Part shown: one piece after another, positions 16,594 to 25,320 of the stretch
Layout: each line of letters opens with the position of its first letter
Numbering within the stretch: position 1 is the first letter of the stretch
Translations under genes and position numbers: made by a program
Source of the DNA: Nocardia speluncae NBRC 108251
GTDB taxonomy: Bacteria; Actinomycetota; Actinomycetes; Mycobacteriales; Mycobacteriaceae
Direction of reading: 5' to 3'
DNA: 64,000 nt
Assembly (NCBI RefSeq): GCF_001613245.1
Contig: NZ_BDBZ01000041.1
Coordinates: 42,022 to 106,021 of the forward strand
The notes under the pieces: generated by a model
The model's database searches: none
What the model was told of the DNA's origin: nothing
What the model saw: only the letters and a program-made list of their open reading frames with translations

Positions 16594-19122
16594 TCAGATA
16601 TCGGCGATGGCCGCCAGCGGCGGAGTGCGGGCCGCACGCACCGCCGGCCAGAGCGCGGCCAGCACTCCCACCACAGCGGAACCGATCAGCATGTACACCA
16701 GCTGGTCCCACGGAACCGCGATCTGGTCCAGGCCGAGATCGCGCAGGGTGCGCAGGAATCCGACGCCGAGCCCCAGGCCCAGCACCGCCCCTACGAGTGC
16801 GCCGAAGACGGCGATGAGCATGGATTCCAGATAGATGGTGCGCCGGACCTGCGACCGCTGGGTACCGACCGCGCGCAACATGCCGATTTCGCGTCGCCGC
16901 TCCACCACCGACAGCGCGAGCGTATTGACGATCCCGAGCACGGCGATCACCACGGCCAGCGCGAGCAGGCCGTACAGAATGGCCAGCATATTGTTGATCT
17001 GCTTCGCGTTCTCGCCCTTGAACTCTTCGCGGTCCTGCACCTGGACGATCACGAATTCCTCGGTGGCCCGCTCCAGGTCGGTCCGCATCGCCGCCAGATC
17101 GGCATCGGGCGCCGCCTTGATGAGCACAACGGCCTCGGTCCGCATGGATACCGGCATCGCTTTCTCGTAGACCGCGGACGGCACGATCAGCGGCCCCAGT
17201 ACCTGCGAATCCGCGTACACACCGGCCACGGTCAGCGGTATTTCGGCACCGCCCAGGGTGCTGATCACCAGCTGTTCACCGGCGCCGACCCCGTGCTCGG
17301 TCGCCTCGTCCTCGCCGAGCAGAATATCCGAATCCCCCAGTGCCGCCGTGCCACTGAGCATTTCGATATTCACGACCTGCTCGAGCGGCCCGTCCGGCGA
17401 GGTGCCGAATTCGTCGTCGTCGCCGATCTTCAGCGCAACTCCTCGTAGCCCCACGACATCGGCGGCCGCGGGTACCTTCTCCCGGACCGCATCGCTCGCG
17501 CCGGTCGGTACACCCATCATCGGCGGCCCGGCCAGGACATAGTCGGCTTCCACGCCTTGATCGACGAGCCGGGAGATACTGACCTTCGCCGATTCGCCCA
17601 ACATCCCGATCGCGGTGACCAGCATCAATCCGAGAGTCAGTGCGAAGGCGGTGGCCGCGGTGCGCCGCGGATTGCGGACCGCGTTGTTGCGCGCCATCTG
17701 CCCGACCGGCCCGAACGGCCGGATCAGCCAGCCGAGTCCGGCCAGAACGGGTCGCGACAATGCCGGGGCGGCGAACAGCACGGCGAGGATCAGCCCCAGC
17801 GCGCCGACTCCGACGACCGCCGCGGCGCCGCCCCCGGTGTTCCGGGAGCCGAGCACCACGAGCAGCACACCCGCGACCGCGAGAACCGCGCCCGCGATCG
17901 TGCGCCCCCGCAGCGAGTCTCCGGCGGAGGCGAACTCTTCGCGCATCGCCTGCACCGGCGGAATCCGGGAGGCACGCCGGGCGGGTGCGTACGCGCTCAC
18001 CACGGTCACCAGCAGCCCGACCGCAAAGGCCACCAGCACTGTGCGCGGCAGAACGGCCATGGTTCCGGTCGGCAGGCCGAGATCGAAGGCGTTCAGCACC
18101 GCGGCCAATCCGTAGGCGAGCGCGATACCCGCGAGCAGCCCGAGCAGGCTGCCGATGACACCGACGATCAGCGCCTCGGCGACCACCGAGCGGCCGACCT
18201 GCCCGCGGCCGGCGCCTACGGCACGTAGCAGTGCCAGTTCCCGCAGTCGCTGCGCCACCAGCATGGAGAAGGTGTTGTAGATGATGAAGGTGCCGACGAT
18301 CAGCGCGATGGCGCCGAACGCGAGCAGAAAGTAGTTCAAGAAGTTCAGTGCTTCGGAGATTTCGGCCTTCATCTCCGCGCGGACCTGGTCCCCGTTCTGC
18401 GCTTTGTAGTCCGGGTAGAGCATGGACAGCCGGTCGCGCAGGGTATCGCCGGGGATACCTTCGGCCGCGATATCGAGATAGGCGACATGCATCCCGTCGG
18501 TGAACAGTTCCCTGGCCTGGGCCTCGGTGAACTGCACCCCGATGAAGCCACCGGTATCGGTGGCCGGGGCGTAGAGCCCGGTGACGGTCACATCGATCGG
18601 GCCGCCGTGCGAGGGCACCAGTACCTTGGTGCGATCGCCCACCGCGAGCCCGGCGCTTTCGGCGGCGCCGGTGTTGAGCGCGACCTGCCCCGGTTCGGCC
18701 GGCGGTCCGCCCGCGACGAACGGATCCGGCTGGGCGACCGATCGTTCGGGCGGCAGATAGGCCATACCGAAGCTCGGTGCCCCGCCGGTCTGCACGGCTT
18801 TCTTTCCGGCCGGGTCGAGGAGCACCACCGAACCCTCGATACCGGGCGCCACGGTGCGGACCCCGTCCATGGCGGCCACATCGTCGGCCACGTCCTGCGG
18901 GATACCGGGAGACCGCCGTTCTTCGGGACTCAACCGGACGTCCACCCCGGCGGCTTCATTGGCGAAGATCCCGTCGAAGGTGCGTTGCAGAGTATCGGTG
19001 AAGACAAAAGAGCCCGCGATGAACGCGGTCCCGAGCACCACCGACAGCAGCGTCAGCGCCAGCCGGACCTTGTGCGCGGCGAGATTGCGCAGGGCAACCG
19101 TGCGCATCGGATGTGCGGCCAC
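16594..19122 (-). CDS. MacB/FtsX-type ABC transporter permease
   Basis: An 842-residue permease with two repeated FtsX/MacB units. Each has an N-terminal membrane helix (VRLALTLLSVVLGTAFIAGSFVF near the start of the first), a large extracytoplasmic domain and a cluster of helices (for example FLLAFGAIALIVGTFIIYN). The cytoplasmic-loop signature MLVAQRLRELALLRAVGAGRGQV and its C-terminal counterpart (SVVERRREIGMLRAVGTQRSQV) are both visible. These exporters or mechanotransmitters move lipids, lipoproteins or peptides at the membrane; the substrate here is unknown. The GTG at 19122 has GGAG eight bases upstream. It follows its ATP-binding subunit by 73 nt. Confidence 0.88.
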   Translation of the reverse strand: MAAHPMRTVALRNLAAHKVRLALTLLSVVLGTAFIAGSFVFTDTLQRTFDGIFANEAAGVDVRLSPEERRSPGIPQDVADDVAAMDGVRTVAPGIEGSVVLLDPAGKKAVQTGGAPSFGMAYLPPERSVAQPDPFVAGGPPAEPGQVALNTGAAESAGLAVGDRTKVLVPSHGGPIDVTVTGLYAPATDTGGFIGVQFTEAQARELFTDGMHVAYLDIAAEGIPGDTLRDRLSMLYPDYKAQNGDQVRAEMKAEISEALNFLNYFLLAFGAIALIVGTFIIYNTFSMLVAQRLRELALLRAVGAGRGQVGRSVVAEALIVGVIGSLLGLLAGIALAYGLAAVLNAFDLGLPTGTMAVLPRTVLVAFAVGLLVTVVSAYAPARRASRIPPVQAMREEFASAGDSLRGRTIAGAVLAVAGVLLVVLGSRNTGGGAAAVVGVGALGLILAVLFAAPALSRPVLAGLGWLIRPFGPVGQMARNNAVRNPRRTAATAFALTLGLMLVTAIGMLGESAKVSISRLVDQGVEADYVLAGPPMMGVPTGASDAVREKVPAAADVVGLRGVALKIGDDDEFGTSPDGPLEQVVNIEMLSGTAALGDSDILLGEDEATEHGVGAGEQLVISTLGGAEIPLTVAGVYADSQVLGPLIVPSAVYEKAMPVSMRTEAVVLIKAAPDADLAAMRTDLERATEEFVIVQVQDREEFKGENAKQINNMLAILYGLLALAVVIAVLGIVNTLALSVVERRREIGMLRAVGTQRSQVRRTIYLESMLIAVFGALVGAVLGLGLGVGFLRTLRDLGLDQIAVPWDQLVYMLIGSAVVGVLAALWPAVRAARTPPLAAIADI

Positions 19123-19195
19123 TATCGGGTCTCCTGTGGTGTGCGGGGATACCCCGCACCCCGGTCGGTCCGGCGGATGGCTGCGCGGCGGTCGT

Positions 19196-19966
19196 TCACG
19201 GGACCTCCAGCGCCTTCATCCGGTCCAGCACGGTCTCCGCGGTCGGATCGCGCATCTCGTCGACGATCCGACCGTCGGCCAGGAAGATCACCCGGTCCGC
19301 GTACGCGGCGGCGGCGGGTTCGTGGGTGACGATGACAACCGTCTGACCGAATTCGTCCACTGCGGCCCGCAGAATCGACAGCACCTCACCGGAGGAGCGC
19401 GAGTCCAGGTTGCCGGTCGGTTCGTCCCCGAAGATGATCTCCGGTTTGCCCGCCAGTGCCCGCGCACACGCGACCCGCTGCTGCTGTCCACCGGACAGTT
19501 CGCTGGGCCGGTGGCCGAGCCGGTCCTCCAGGCCCAGCCGCTTCAGTACGGTCGCCAGCCATTCCGTTTCGGGCCGGCGCCCCGCGATATCGAGCGGCAG
19601 GGTGATGTTCTCCAGCGCGGTCAGCGTCGGTACCAGGTTGAACGCCTGGAAGACGAATCCGATCCGGTCCCGCCGCAAGGCGGTCATATCCTTGTCGGAC
19701 AGGTCGGTGAGCTCGGTATCGCCGATCCGCACCTGCCCCGAGCTCGCCGCGTCCAATCCGGCCAGACAGTGCATGAGGGTGGATTTACCCGAACCCGACG
19801 GCCCCATGATGGCGGTGAATTCCCCGCGGGCGAGGTCGACCGATACCGCGTCCAGGGCCGTGACCCGGGTATCCCCGGACCCGTAGACCTTGGTGAGTTC
19901 GATGGCACCGGCGGCGACGGCGGACCCGGGGCCGGCCGAGTCCGTATCGACAGCATGAGCAGTCAT
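19196..19966 (-). CDS. ABC transporter ATP-binding protein (LolD/MacB type)
   Basis: A 256-residue ATPase subunit. Walker A is GPSGSGKST (about residues 50-58), the Q-loop lies in FVFQAFNLVPTLTALENI, the signature is LSGGQQQR, Walker B is IIFGDEPTGNLD and the switch His is in IVTHEP. This order and the FNLVPTLTALENI segment are characteristic of the LolD/MacB subfamily that partners FtsX-like permeases. The ATG at 19966 gives a short acidic leader before the core; the open frame continues upstream without coding character. It is the promoter-proximal gene of the two-gene exporter operon. Confidence 0.92.
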   Translation of the reverse strand: MTAHAVDTDSAGPGSAVAAGAIELTKVYGSGDTRVTALDAVSVDLARGEFTAIMGPSGSGKSTLMHCLAGLDAASSGQVRIGDTELTDLSDKDMTALRRDRIGFVFQAFNLVPTLTALENITLPLDIAGRRPETEWLATVLKRLGLEDRLGHRPSELSGGQQQRVACARALAGKPEIIFGDEPTGNLDSRSSGEVLSILRAAVDEFGQTVVIVTHEPAAAAYADRVIFLADGRIVDEMRDPTAETVLDRMKALEVP

Positions 19967-20223
19967 GGGTCCAGTCTGTCGGGCCGCGCGCTGCCGCGCC
20001 ATCCGGGATACCCCTGACCCCGGGGCTCGCACCGTCGTCCTCTGGTAGCGGGTTGTGTCACCCCCGACGCCTTCGAGTAGCCGCACCGCCAGACATTTGC
20101 GTCACTCTTCCGTGACAGGCCCACACGTATCCCAACGTGCCCAGCGGCACCGCCGAGTTCAACGAGGCCCCCGCAAAACCCAACGCAACCAACGGCGGCG
20201 CCGAGTTCAGCGAGGCCCTGAAA
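19967..20223. promoter_or_regulatory. Upstream region of the ABC exporter operon with inverted and direct repeats
   Basis: This region between the exporter start and the hairpin repeat must hold the exporter promoter. It contains GTCAC-N6-GTGAC at 20101-20116, an operator-like inverted repeat about 135 nt upstream of the ATP-binding gene, and a second short inverted repeat CACGT-N6-ACGTG at 20124-20139. A 20-nt direct repeat with one mismatch occurs at about 20150-20169 and 20199-20218. No gene is supported here, although a 68-codon frame spans the direct repeats. Confidence 0.45.
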
Positions 20224-20350
20224 GGTTTCGGCCCGCCCCTGCTGTCAGCGCTCGAGACGATGCGGCGCAGCCGCGAACATCGAGTGCCGACAGCAGCGAC
20301 CTCGGGGGGCCGAAACCCGCGCCGACGGAGGCGACGCAAATAAACACAGC
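20224..20350 (-). repeat. Stop-codon-linked hairpin repeat, copy 2
   Basis: This is the second copy of the repeat seen at 16468-16593. Arms GGTTTCGGCCC (20224-20234) and GGGCCGAAACC (20307-20317) enclose inner pairing segments (GCTGTC with GACAGC, and CTCGA with TCGAG). The flank, CGCGCCGACGGAGGCGACGC then AAATAAACACAGCTCA, aligns with copy 1 and, as there, runs directly into the stop codon of a minus-strand gene (the kinase, stop at 20351-20353). It is a probable terminator of the kinase gene. Confidence 0.78.
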
Positions 20351-22192
20351 TCAGTTCAGTGGTGCCGACTTCCACCAGGTAACCATCTCGGGGATGGTGC
20401 CGACGATGCCGTCGGTGTACATCAGGTACTGCGCCCGCTCCGGATGGTTGGTGAACACCGTGACCATTTTCGGGCCGTCGCTGTCCCATTTGTAGTTGGT
20501 GTAGGTGCGGCCACCGTTGGTATCGCTGGATTTCTCGGCCGTGGCGGGCAGGCCCTTCACAATCGAGTCCACCTCGGTGGCGGAGTCGTAGACGTAGATC
20601 CGGTAGAACGGGTCCTCATTGTTGCCACCGCCGTAGCAGCGCCACTGCCAGGCCCATTTTCCGAGATCGGGTTCACCGTCGTCCTGAGTGGGGGTGTAGC
20701 CGTCATCGGTTTCCCAGCATTTCGCGCCGTCGTAGCCGATTTCCTCGTCCTTGGTCGCGGGCACCAACCGGGGGAACTCTTTGCTGATCGAATCGGCGGT
20801 GGCCGGCACCTTGGCGACGGTGGTCTGAGTGCTGGTGGCGGCCCCTGCCCGGTTCCCGTTGCCGCTGTCGTCGCCGCTGGTGGCGAGGACCACGACACCG
20901 ATCACCAGGCCGATCAGTACCACGAGACCGATACAGATGGCGGCGATGAGCCCGGTATTCGATTTGGCCGGCGGCGGCCCGCCCTGCGGCATCTGCCCCA
21001 TCGGCTGTGGATAGCTGGTGGGCTGGGTGTAGGCACCCGACCCGCCACCGTACGGCTGGGCGGGGTTCGGATATCCCGGCCCGCTCCCGTAGTGCTGCTG
21101 GTGCATATCCACGCCGGGCCCGACCGGCTGCTGCTGGAACCCACCGGCGTACTGCGGCTGCTGCCCCTGCTGGACGCCGCTGACGTACGGCGGGGGCTGC
21201 TGGACACCACCGGCATACGGCTGGGCCTGGGTGCCGCTGGCATACGGCTGCGGCGCCGCGGTGCTCGGATACGGATTCGCGCCACTGCTGTACGGGACGT
21301 TCGGCGGCTGATATGTCGCCGCGACCGCGGTGGGCGGCGGCGGGACAGCGGGTGCCCCCGGAGAGGCCAGCGCCTGCTTCGCGGCCTCGGCGAACTCACT
21401 GCACGAGGCGAAGCGGTCGTCCGGGCGTTTGGCCATCGCCTTGGCCAGCACCACGTCCAGCGACGGTGGCAGTTCGGGCCGGGCCGCGCTCAGCGACGGC
21501 GGCGGCGATTGCAGATGCCCCTGGATCACGCCGGCCGGGTTGGTGGAAGTGAAGGGACCGTTGCCGGTGAGCAGCCAGTACAGCGAACACGCCAGCGAGT
21601 ACTGATCCGAACGGTGGTCCAGATCGGCGCCGGTGAGCTGTTCGGGTGAGGCGTAGGCCAGCGTGGCAGTGAAAGTGCCGGTCTGGGTGAGATGCCCGGT
21701 GTCGTCGCGCAACCGCGCGATACCGAAATCGGTGAGGTAGACCCGTTCGCCGCGGCCGCCGGTGGATCGCGCCAACAGGATGTTGGCGGGTTTGACGTCG
21801 CGGTGCATCACCCCCATACCGTGCGCGTAGTCCAGCGCGGAGGCGGTTTCGGCGATGATCTGCACGGCCCGTTCGGGTGGCAGTTTCTGCGGATCGACAG
21901 ATGCGGCATCGATCCCGTCGATGTACTGCATGGAGATCCACAGCTGCTCGTCTTCGAGGCCGCGGTCGTACACCGTGACGATATTGGGATGGTCGAGGCG
22001 GGCGACCAGATCGGCCTCCCGTTCGAATCTGGCGCGCACCTCCTTATCGAAGAACATCTCCCGATTCAGTAGTTTCAGCGCCGTCATCCGCGGCAGTCGC
22101 GGATGTTTCGCCAGGTAGACCGAGCCCATCCCACCCCGGCCGAGTTGCCGGTCGATGACATAGCCGGCGAAAACATCGCCGTTGGCCAGCAT
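20351..22192 (-). CDS. Transmembrane Ser/Thr protein kinase
   Basis: A 613-residue Hanks-type receptor kinase. Kinase motifs are complete: glycine loop GRGGMGSV (about residues 19-26), Lys40 in TALK, HRDVKPAN with the catalytic Asp, DFGIAR, and SPEQLTG as the APE equivalent. A long Pro/Gln/Tyr/Gly-rich linker (repeats like PYASG, PYAGG, YVSG) leads to one membrane helix (LIAAICIGLVVLIGLVIGVVVL) and an extracellular domain of about 150 residues with Cys pairs (AKCWETDD, WQWRCYGG) that is not a PASTA domain. It therefore probably senses an extracellular signal. The ATG at 22192 has GGAG five bases upstream. A paralogue lies immediately upstream. Confidence 0.92.
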   Translation of the reverse strand: MLANGDVFAGYVIDRQLGRGGMGSVYLAKHPRLPRMTALKLLNREMFFDKEVRARFEREADLVARLDHPNIVTVYDRGLEDEQLWISMQYIDGIDAASVDPQKLPPERAVQIIAETASALDYAHGMGVMHRDVKPANILLARSTGGRGERVYLTDFGIARLRDDTGHLTQTGTFTATLAYASPEQLTGADLDHRSDQYSLACSLYWLLTGNGPFTSTNPAGVIQGHLQSPPPSLSAARPELPPSLDVVLAKAMAKRPDDRFASCSEFAEAAKQALASPGAPAVPPPPTAVAATYQPPNVPYSSGANPYPSTAAPQPYASGTQAQPYAGGVQQPPPYVSGVQQGQQPQYAGGFQQQPVGPGVDMHQQHYGSGPGYPNPAQPYGGGSGAYTQPTSYPQPMGQMPQGGPPPAKSNTGLIAAICIGLVVLIGLVIGVVVLATSGDDSGNGNRAGAATSTQTTVAKVPATADSISKEFPRLVPATKDEEIGYDGAKCWETDDGYTPTQDDGEPDLGKWAWQWRCYGGGNNEDPFYRIYVYDSATEVDSIVKGLPATAEKSSDTNGGRTYTNYKWDSDGPKMVTVFTNHPERAQYLMYTDGIVGTIPEMVTWWKSAPLN

Positions 22193-22244
22193 GTCCGCTC
22201 CAATTCCCGCCACGCCACCGGGACCCACCGGCAGCACCTGCGTA

Positions 22245-22282
22245 GACGAAAAGCGTGACCGGACCGCAGCGGTTCGGTCACG
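22245..22282 (-). terminator. Intrinsic terminator downstream of the soluble kinase
   Basis: On the minus strand, CGTGACCG...CGGTCACG forms a near-perfect stem (22254-22282) with one G-T wobble and a short loop, followed directly by CTTTTCG. A hairpin with a T-run is a rho-independent terminator. It lies in the 332-nt gap between the two kinase genes, about 60 nt before the start of the transmembrane kinase, so the two kinases are probably transcribed separately. Confidence 0.75.
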
Positions 22283-22524
22283 CGAAATCATCGAAACCAT
22301 AGCAGGAGTCGATGCTGCACCGACGGCTCTCGCCTCCGGGCAAACCAGCACGCGAGACGCCCACCGCGCCCGGCGCGGGGATCGGCTTCGCCGGGTCGGA
22401 CCCGCCCATTCATACTGCCGCGCCGGCTGTGGCCGGATCCGCGGCAGGCTCCACCCTCGACGAGGTGACCCACTTTTCGTCCCGGCGGGAGCGGCCGGAC
22501 CGGTGGACTGCGATGGTCGGCCGG

Positions 22525-23862
22525 TCAGGGCGTAGCGCCGGGGCGCGGCGGCGGACCACCCGTATCGGTCGGGTCGGTGCCCGGGCGACGGCGGAAGCCG
22601 GGCAGATCGATGACCGCGGGGTCTGCGGGTTGCGCGCGGGGCGGATCGACCGGGCGGGGGAGGTCGCCGGGGCCACGATTCCCAGGGCCGGGTGGCCGGA
22701 ACTCGTTCGGGGCGGGCGGGGTCTGCCCTGCGTTCGGCGGCGGGCGATTACCGGCGAATCCGGGCTGCGGGCCGGCGCCACGAGGCCGGCGGAATTCGCT
22801 GGACCCGTGCGATGGGATCGCCGGACCCGGCTGCCGGTATTCGCTGGACGCGTGCCGCGGCGGAACCATTCCCGCCTGGCGGTACTCGGTGGACCGGTAC
22901 GGCGGCGGCGCACCCCGCCCGCCCGGCTGCCCGAACTCCCCGGAACCGTGGACGGGACCGCCGGAGCCGTGCCGGGGTCCGGGACGCAAGCGCACGCCCG
23001 GCCCAGGAACCCGCCCGCCACGCGGACCCGGAGGCCGCAGCGCCAGCTGAGCGGCGGCGGCGAACTCGGCACAGCTCAGGAATCGCTGCGCCGGATTCTT
23101 GGCCAGGGCACGCGCCATGACTTCGTCCAGTCGCGGCGGCAGCCCGGGCCGGATCCGGCTCAGCCGCGGAACCGGTGCGGTGAGATGGGCCTGGATGAGT
23201 TCGGCCGGGTTGGTGCCCGGATACGGGCCGGATCCGGTGAGCAACCAGAACAGCGTGCAGGCCAGCGAATACTGGTCACCGCGATGATCCAGTTTCGCGC
23301 CCGTGAGCTGTTCGGGCGCAGCGTAGGCAAGGGTCGCGGTGATGGTATCGGCGGCGGCGATGGTGGTTTCGGCGTCACGCACCCCGGCGATACCGAAATC
23401 GGTGAGCAGCACCCTTTCCGGCTGCCCGATGGGCGGCTTGGCGAGCAGGATATTGCCCGGTTTCACATCCCGGTGCAGCACACCGTTGGCGTGCGCGAAG
23501 TCCAGGGCGACCCCGGTATCGGCGATGATCTGCACCGCCCGGCGCGGATCCAGGACCTGCACGTCCACCAGCGACGCATCGGCCCCGGGCACATACTGCA
23601 TCGAGATCCACAGTTGTTTTCCCTCGGCGCCGCGGTCGTAGACGGTAACGATGTTGGGGTGTTCGAGCCGGCCGGCCAGTTCGGATTCGCGTTCGAAGCG
23701 CAACCGGATCTCCCTGTCGGAGTACAGGTCCGGGTTGAGCAGTTTGAGGGCCACCAGCCGGGGCAGCCGTGGATGTCTGGCAAGGAAGACCATCCCCATC
23801 CCGCCGACACCCAGGCGTCGTCGGATGAGATAGCCCGCGAAGTCCTCACCAGGCTGGAGCAT
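22525..23862 (-). CDS. Ser/Thr protein kinase with proline-rich tail and no membrane segment
   Basis: A 445-residue kinase, paralogous to the next gene. It has GVGGMGMV, Lys40 in VALK, HRDVKPGN, DFGIAG and APEQLTGA, so it should be active. After about residue 280 the protein becomes Pro/Gly/Arg-rich with short repeats (STEYRQAG, SSEYRQPG, SSEFRRP, NEFRPPG) and ends without a membrane helix or sensor domain, unlike its neighbour. The tail could be a docking or phosphorylation platform. The ATG at 23862 follows GGGGG at good spacing. It is divergent from the endonuclease IV gene across 110 nt and ends at a terminator 240 nt downstream. Confidence 0.9.
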   Translation of the reverse strand: MLQPGEDFAGYLIRRRLGVGGMGMVFLARHPRLPRLVALKLLNPDLYSDREIRLRFERESELAGRLEHPNIVTVYDRGAEGKQLWISMQYVPGADASLVDVQVLDPRRAVQIIADTGVALDFAHANGVLHRDVKPGNILLAKPPIGQPERVLLTDFGIAGVRDAETTIAAADTITATLAYAAPEQLTGAKLDHRGDQYSLACTLFWLLTGSGPYPGTNPAELIQAHLTAPVPRLSRIRPGLPPRLDEVMARALAKNPAQRFLSCAEFAAAAQLALRPPGPRGGRVPGPGVRLRPGPRHGSGGPVHGSGEFGQPGGRGAPPPYRSTEYRQAGMVPPRHASSEYRQPGPAIPSHGSSEFRRPRGAGPQPGFAGNRPPPNAGQTPPAPNEFRPPGPGNRGPGDLPRPVDPPRAQPADPAVIDLPGFRRRPGTDPTDTGGPPPRPGATP

Positions 23863-23972
23863 CGCCGAATTCCCCCTCGTCGGGTCGTGCACGATTCTAC
23901 CGGTGTATCTTCCCGCACCGCCCCGGCGCAAGGCGAGGGCCCGGTGTCGGTGACGGCCGATAGGCTGACGGT

Positions 23973-24743
23973 ATGCGCATTGGAGCACACGTCCGGATGG
24001 ACAGCGACCCGATCGGGTACGGCGAGCAACTCGGCGCCGATGTCGTACAACTGTTCGTGGTGGATCCGCAGAGCTGGGACAAACCCGTACCCCATCCCGC
24101 CACCGAGCAGATCCTCGCCAGTCCGATCGATGTGGTGGTCCACTCCTCGTATCAGATCAATGTGGCCAGCACGAACAACCGGCTGCGGATGCCTTCCCGC
24201 AACGCGGTGGCCCTGCAGGCGCAGGCAGCCGCCGATATCGGCGCGTTCGGCCTGGTCGTGCACGGTGGTCATGTGCGGTCCGACGAGGAGATCGAGGCCG
24301 GTTTCGTCAACTGGCGCAAACTGTTCGAACGCCAACAGGACAAGGGCGGTTTCGCGGTGCCGATCCTGATCGAGAACACCGCCGGCGGAAACCACGCCAT
24401 GGCCCGGCATTTCGATACGATCGCCCGCCTGTGGGACGCGGTCGGCGAATACGGCGCCGGATTCTGCCTGGACACCTGCCACGCGTGGGCGGGCGGCGAA
24501 GACCTGGTGGGTGTGGTGGAACGGATCCGGGCAATCACCGGCCGGATCGACCTGGTGCACCTGAACTCCTCGCGCGACGCCTTCGATTCCGGCGCCGACC
24601 GGCATGCCAATTTCGCCTCCGGCACCATCGACCCCGAACTGCTCGCGGAGGTGTGCCGCAGCGCAGACGCACCGGTGGTGCTGGAAACCCCGGCCGAAGG
24701 TATGGCCGAGGATCTCGCCTACCTCCGCGAACATATCGGGTAG
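23973..24743 (+). CDS. nfo: Endonuclease IV (AP endonuclease)
   Basis: A 256-residue TIM-barrel AP endonuclease that cleaves 5' to abasic sites in base-excision repair. The metal-ligand segments are in order: IGAHV at the N-terminus, VVHSSYQIN, VVHGGHV, ILIENTAGG, CLDTCHAWAGG, LVHLNSSRDAFDSGADRHANFASG and VLETP. The length matches the actinobacterial Nfo (about 250 residues). The ATG at 23973 is the natural start of the first barrel strand (MRIGAHV). It is a stand-alone rightward gene; the soluble kinase is divergent. Confidence 0.92.
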   Translation: MRIGAHVRMDSDPIGYGEQLGADVVQLFVVDPQSWDKPVPHPATEQILASPIDVVVHSSYQINVASTNNRLRMPSRNAVALQAQAAADIGAFGLVVHGGHVRSDEEIEAGFVNWRKLFERQQDKGGFAVPILIENTAGGNHAMARHFDTIARLWDAVGEYGAGFCLDTCHAWAGGEDLVGVVERIRAITGRIDLVHLNSSRDAFDSGADRHANFASGTIDPELLAEVCRSADAPVVLETPAEGMAEDLAYLREHIG

Positions 24744-25320
24744 GAGCACACCCGCGGGGTCGAACCCGGATCCGGCTTCGCGCCGGGCGACGGCCCGATC
24801 GGTGCCGGCGGCCGGCTGGTACGCGCCACTGATCGACGCTACGACACCCCCGGCGCTCAGCGGCCTGCTCCCGAGGTGGCCTCCCCGCCGTGCTCGAGGC
24901 CGTCCACAGGGGCCGGCCGGGACCGGCGCGGCGTGATCTGCGTCCTTCCGGGCAAACCCGGTCGTACCTGCCGGGTGCACGATGAGCGACACTGTTTCCT
25001 ATGCATTACCGGCCACCGACCGATAGGCCCGTCGAGACACCGTTCGATCCGGTGGCCGGCTCCGGCTCCTCCTGTACCACCGGAGCCGCCGGGTGAGGCG
25101 GCATCGCACCGCCCGTGGTCCACGGGGTCGCCCACGCGACGAACTTCGTGCTCCGGCGCATCGCCGGCCGACCGTACATCCCAACCCGGCGGCGCTCACA
25201 GATAAGCCGTGTGGTGGCGTAATGTGTGTCCGCCCGGGTCCCGGTCGACCGGATGAGCAGCCCTGACCTGCGGTTACATTCTCGCCACGGTCGCCTGCAC
25301 CGCGTCGGCGGACCGTCCGG
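24744..25320. other. 577-nt convergent gap, no gene supported
   Basis: This region lies between the convergent nfo and mce genes. Short open frames exist on both strands (for example 24876-25205 and 24857-25135), but they have biased, non-protein-like composition and no good ribosome site. A small CCGGG-CAAA-CCCGG inverted repeat occurs near 24948-24961. Nothing else was recognised. Confidence 0.6.

Noticed and set aside
20137..20343. 68-codon frame with duplicated AEFNEA/AEFSEA segment
   Set aside because: It is explained by the direct repeat and the hairpin repeat that it spans; no ribosome site.
24760..24790. tRNA T-loop-like GGGTCGAACCC
   Set aside because: No acceptor, D-arm or anticodon arm can be folded around it.
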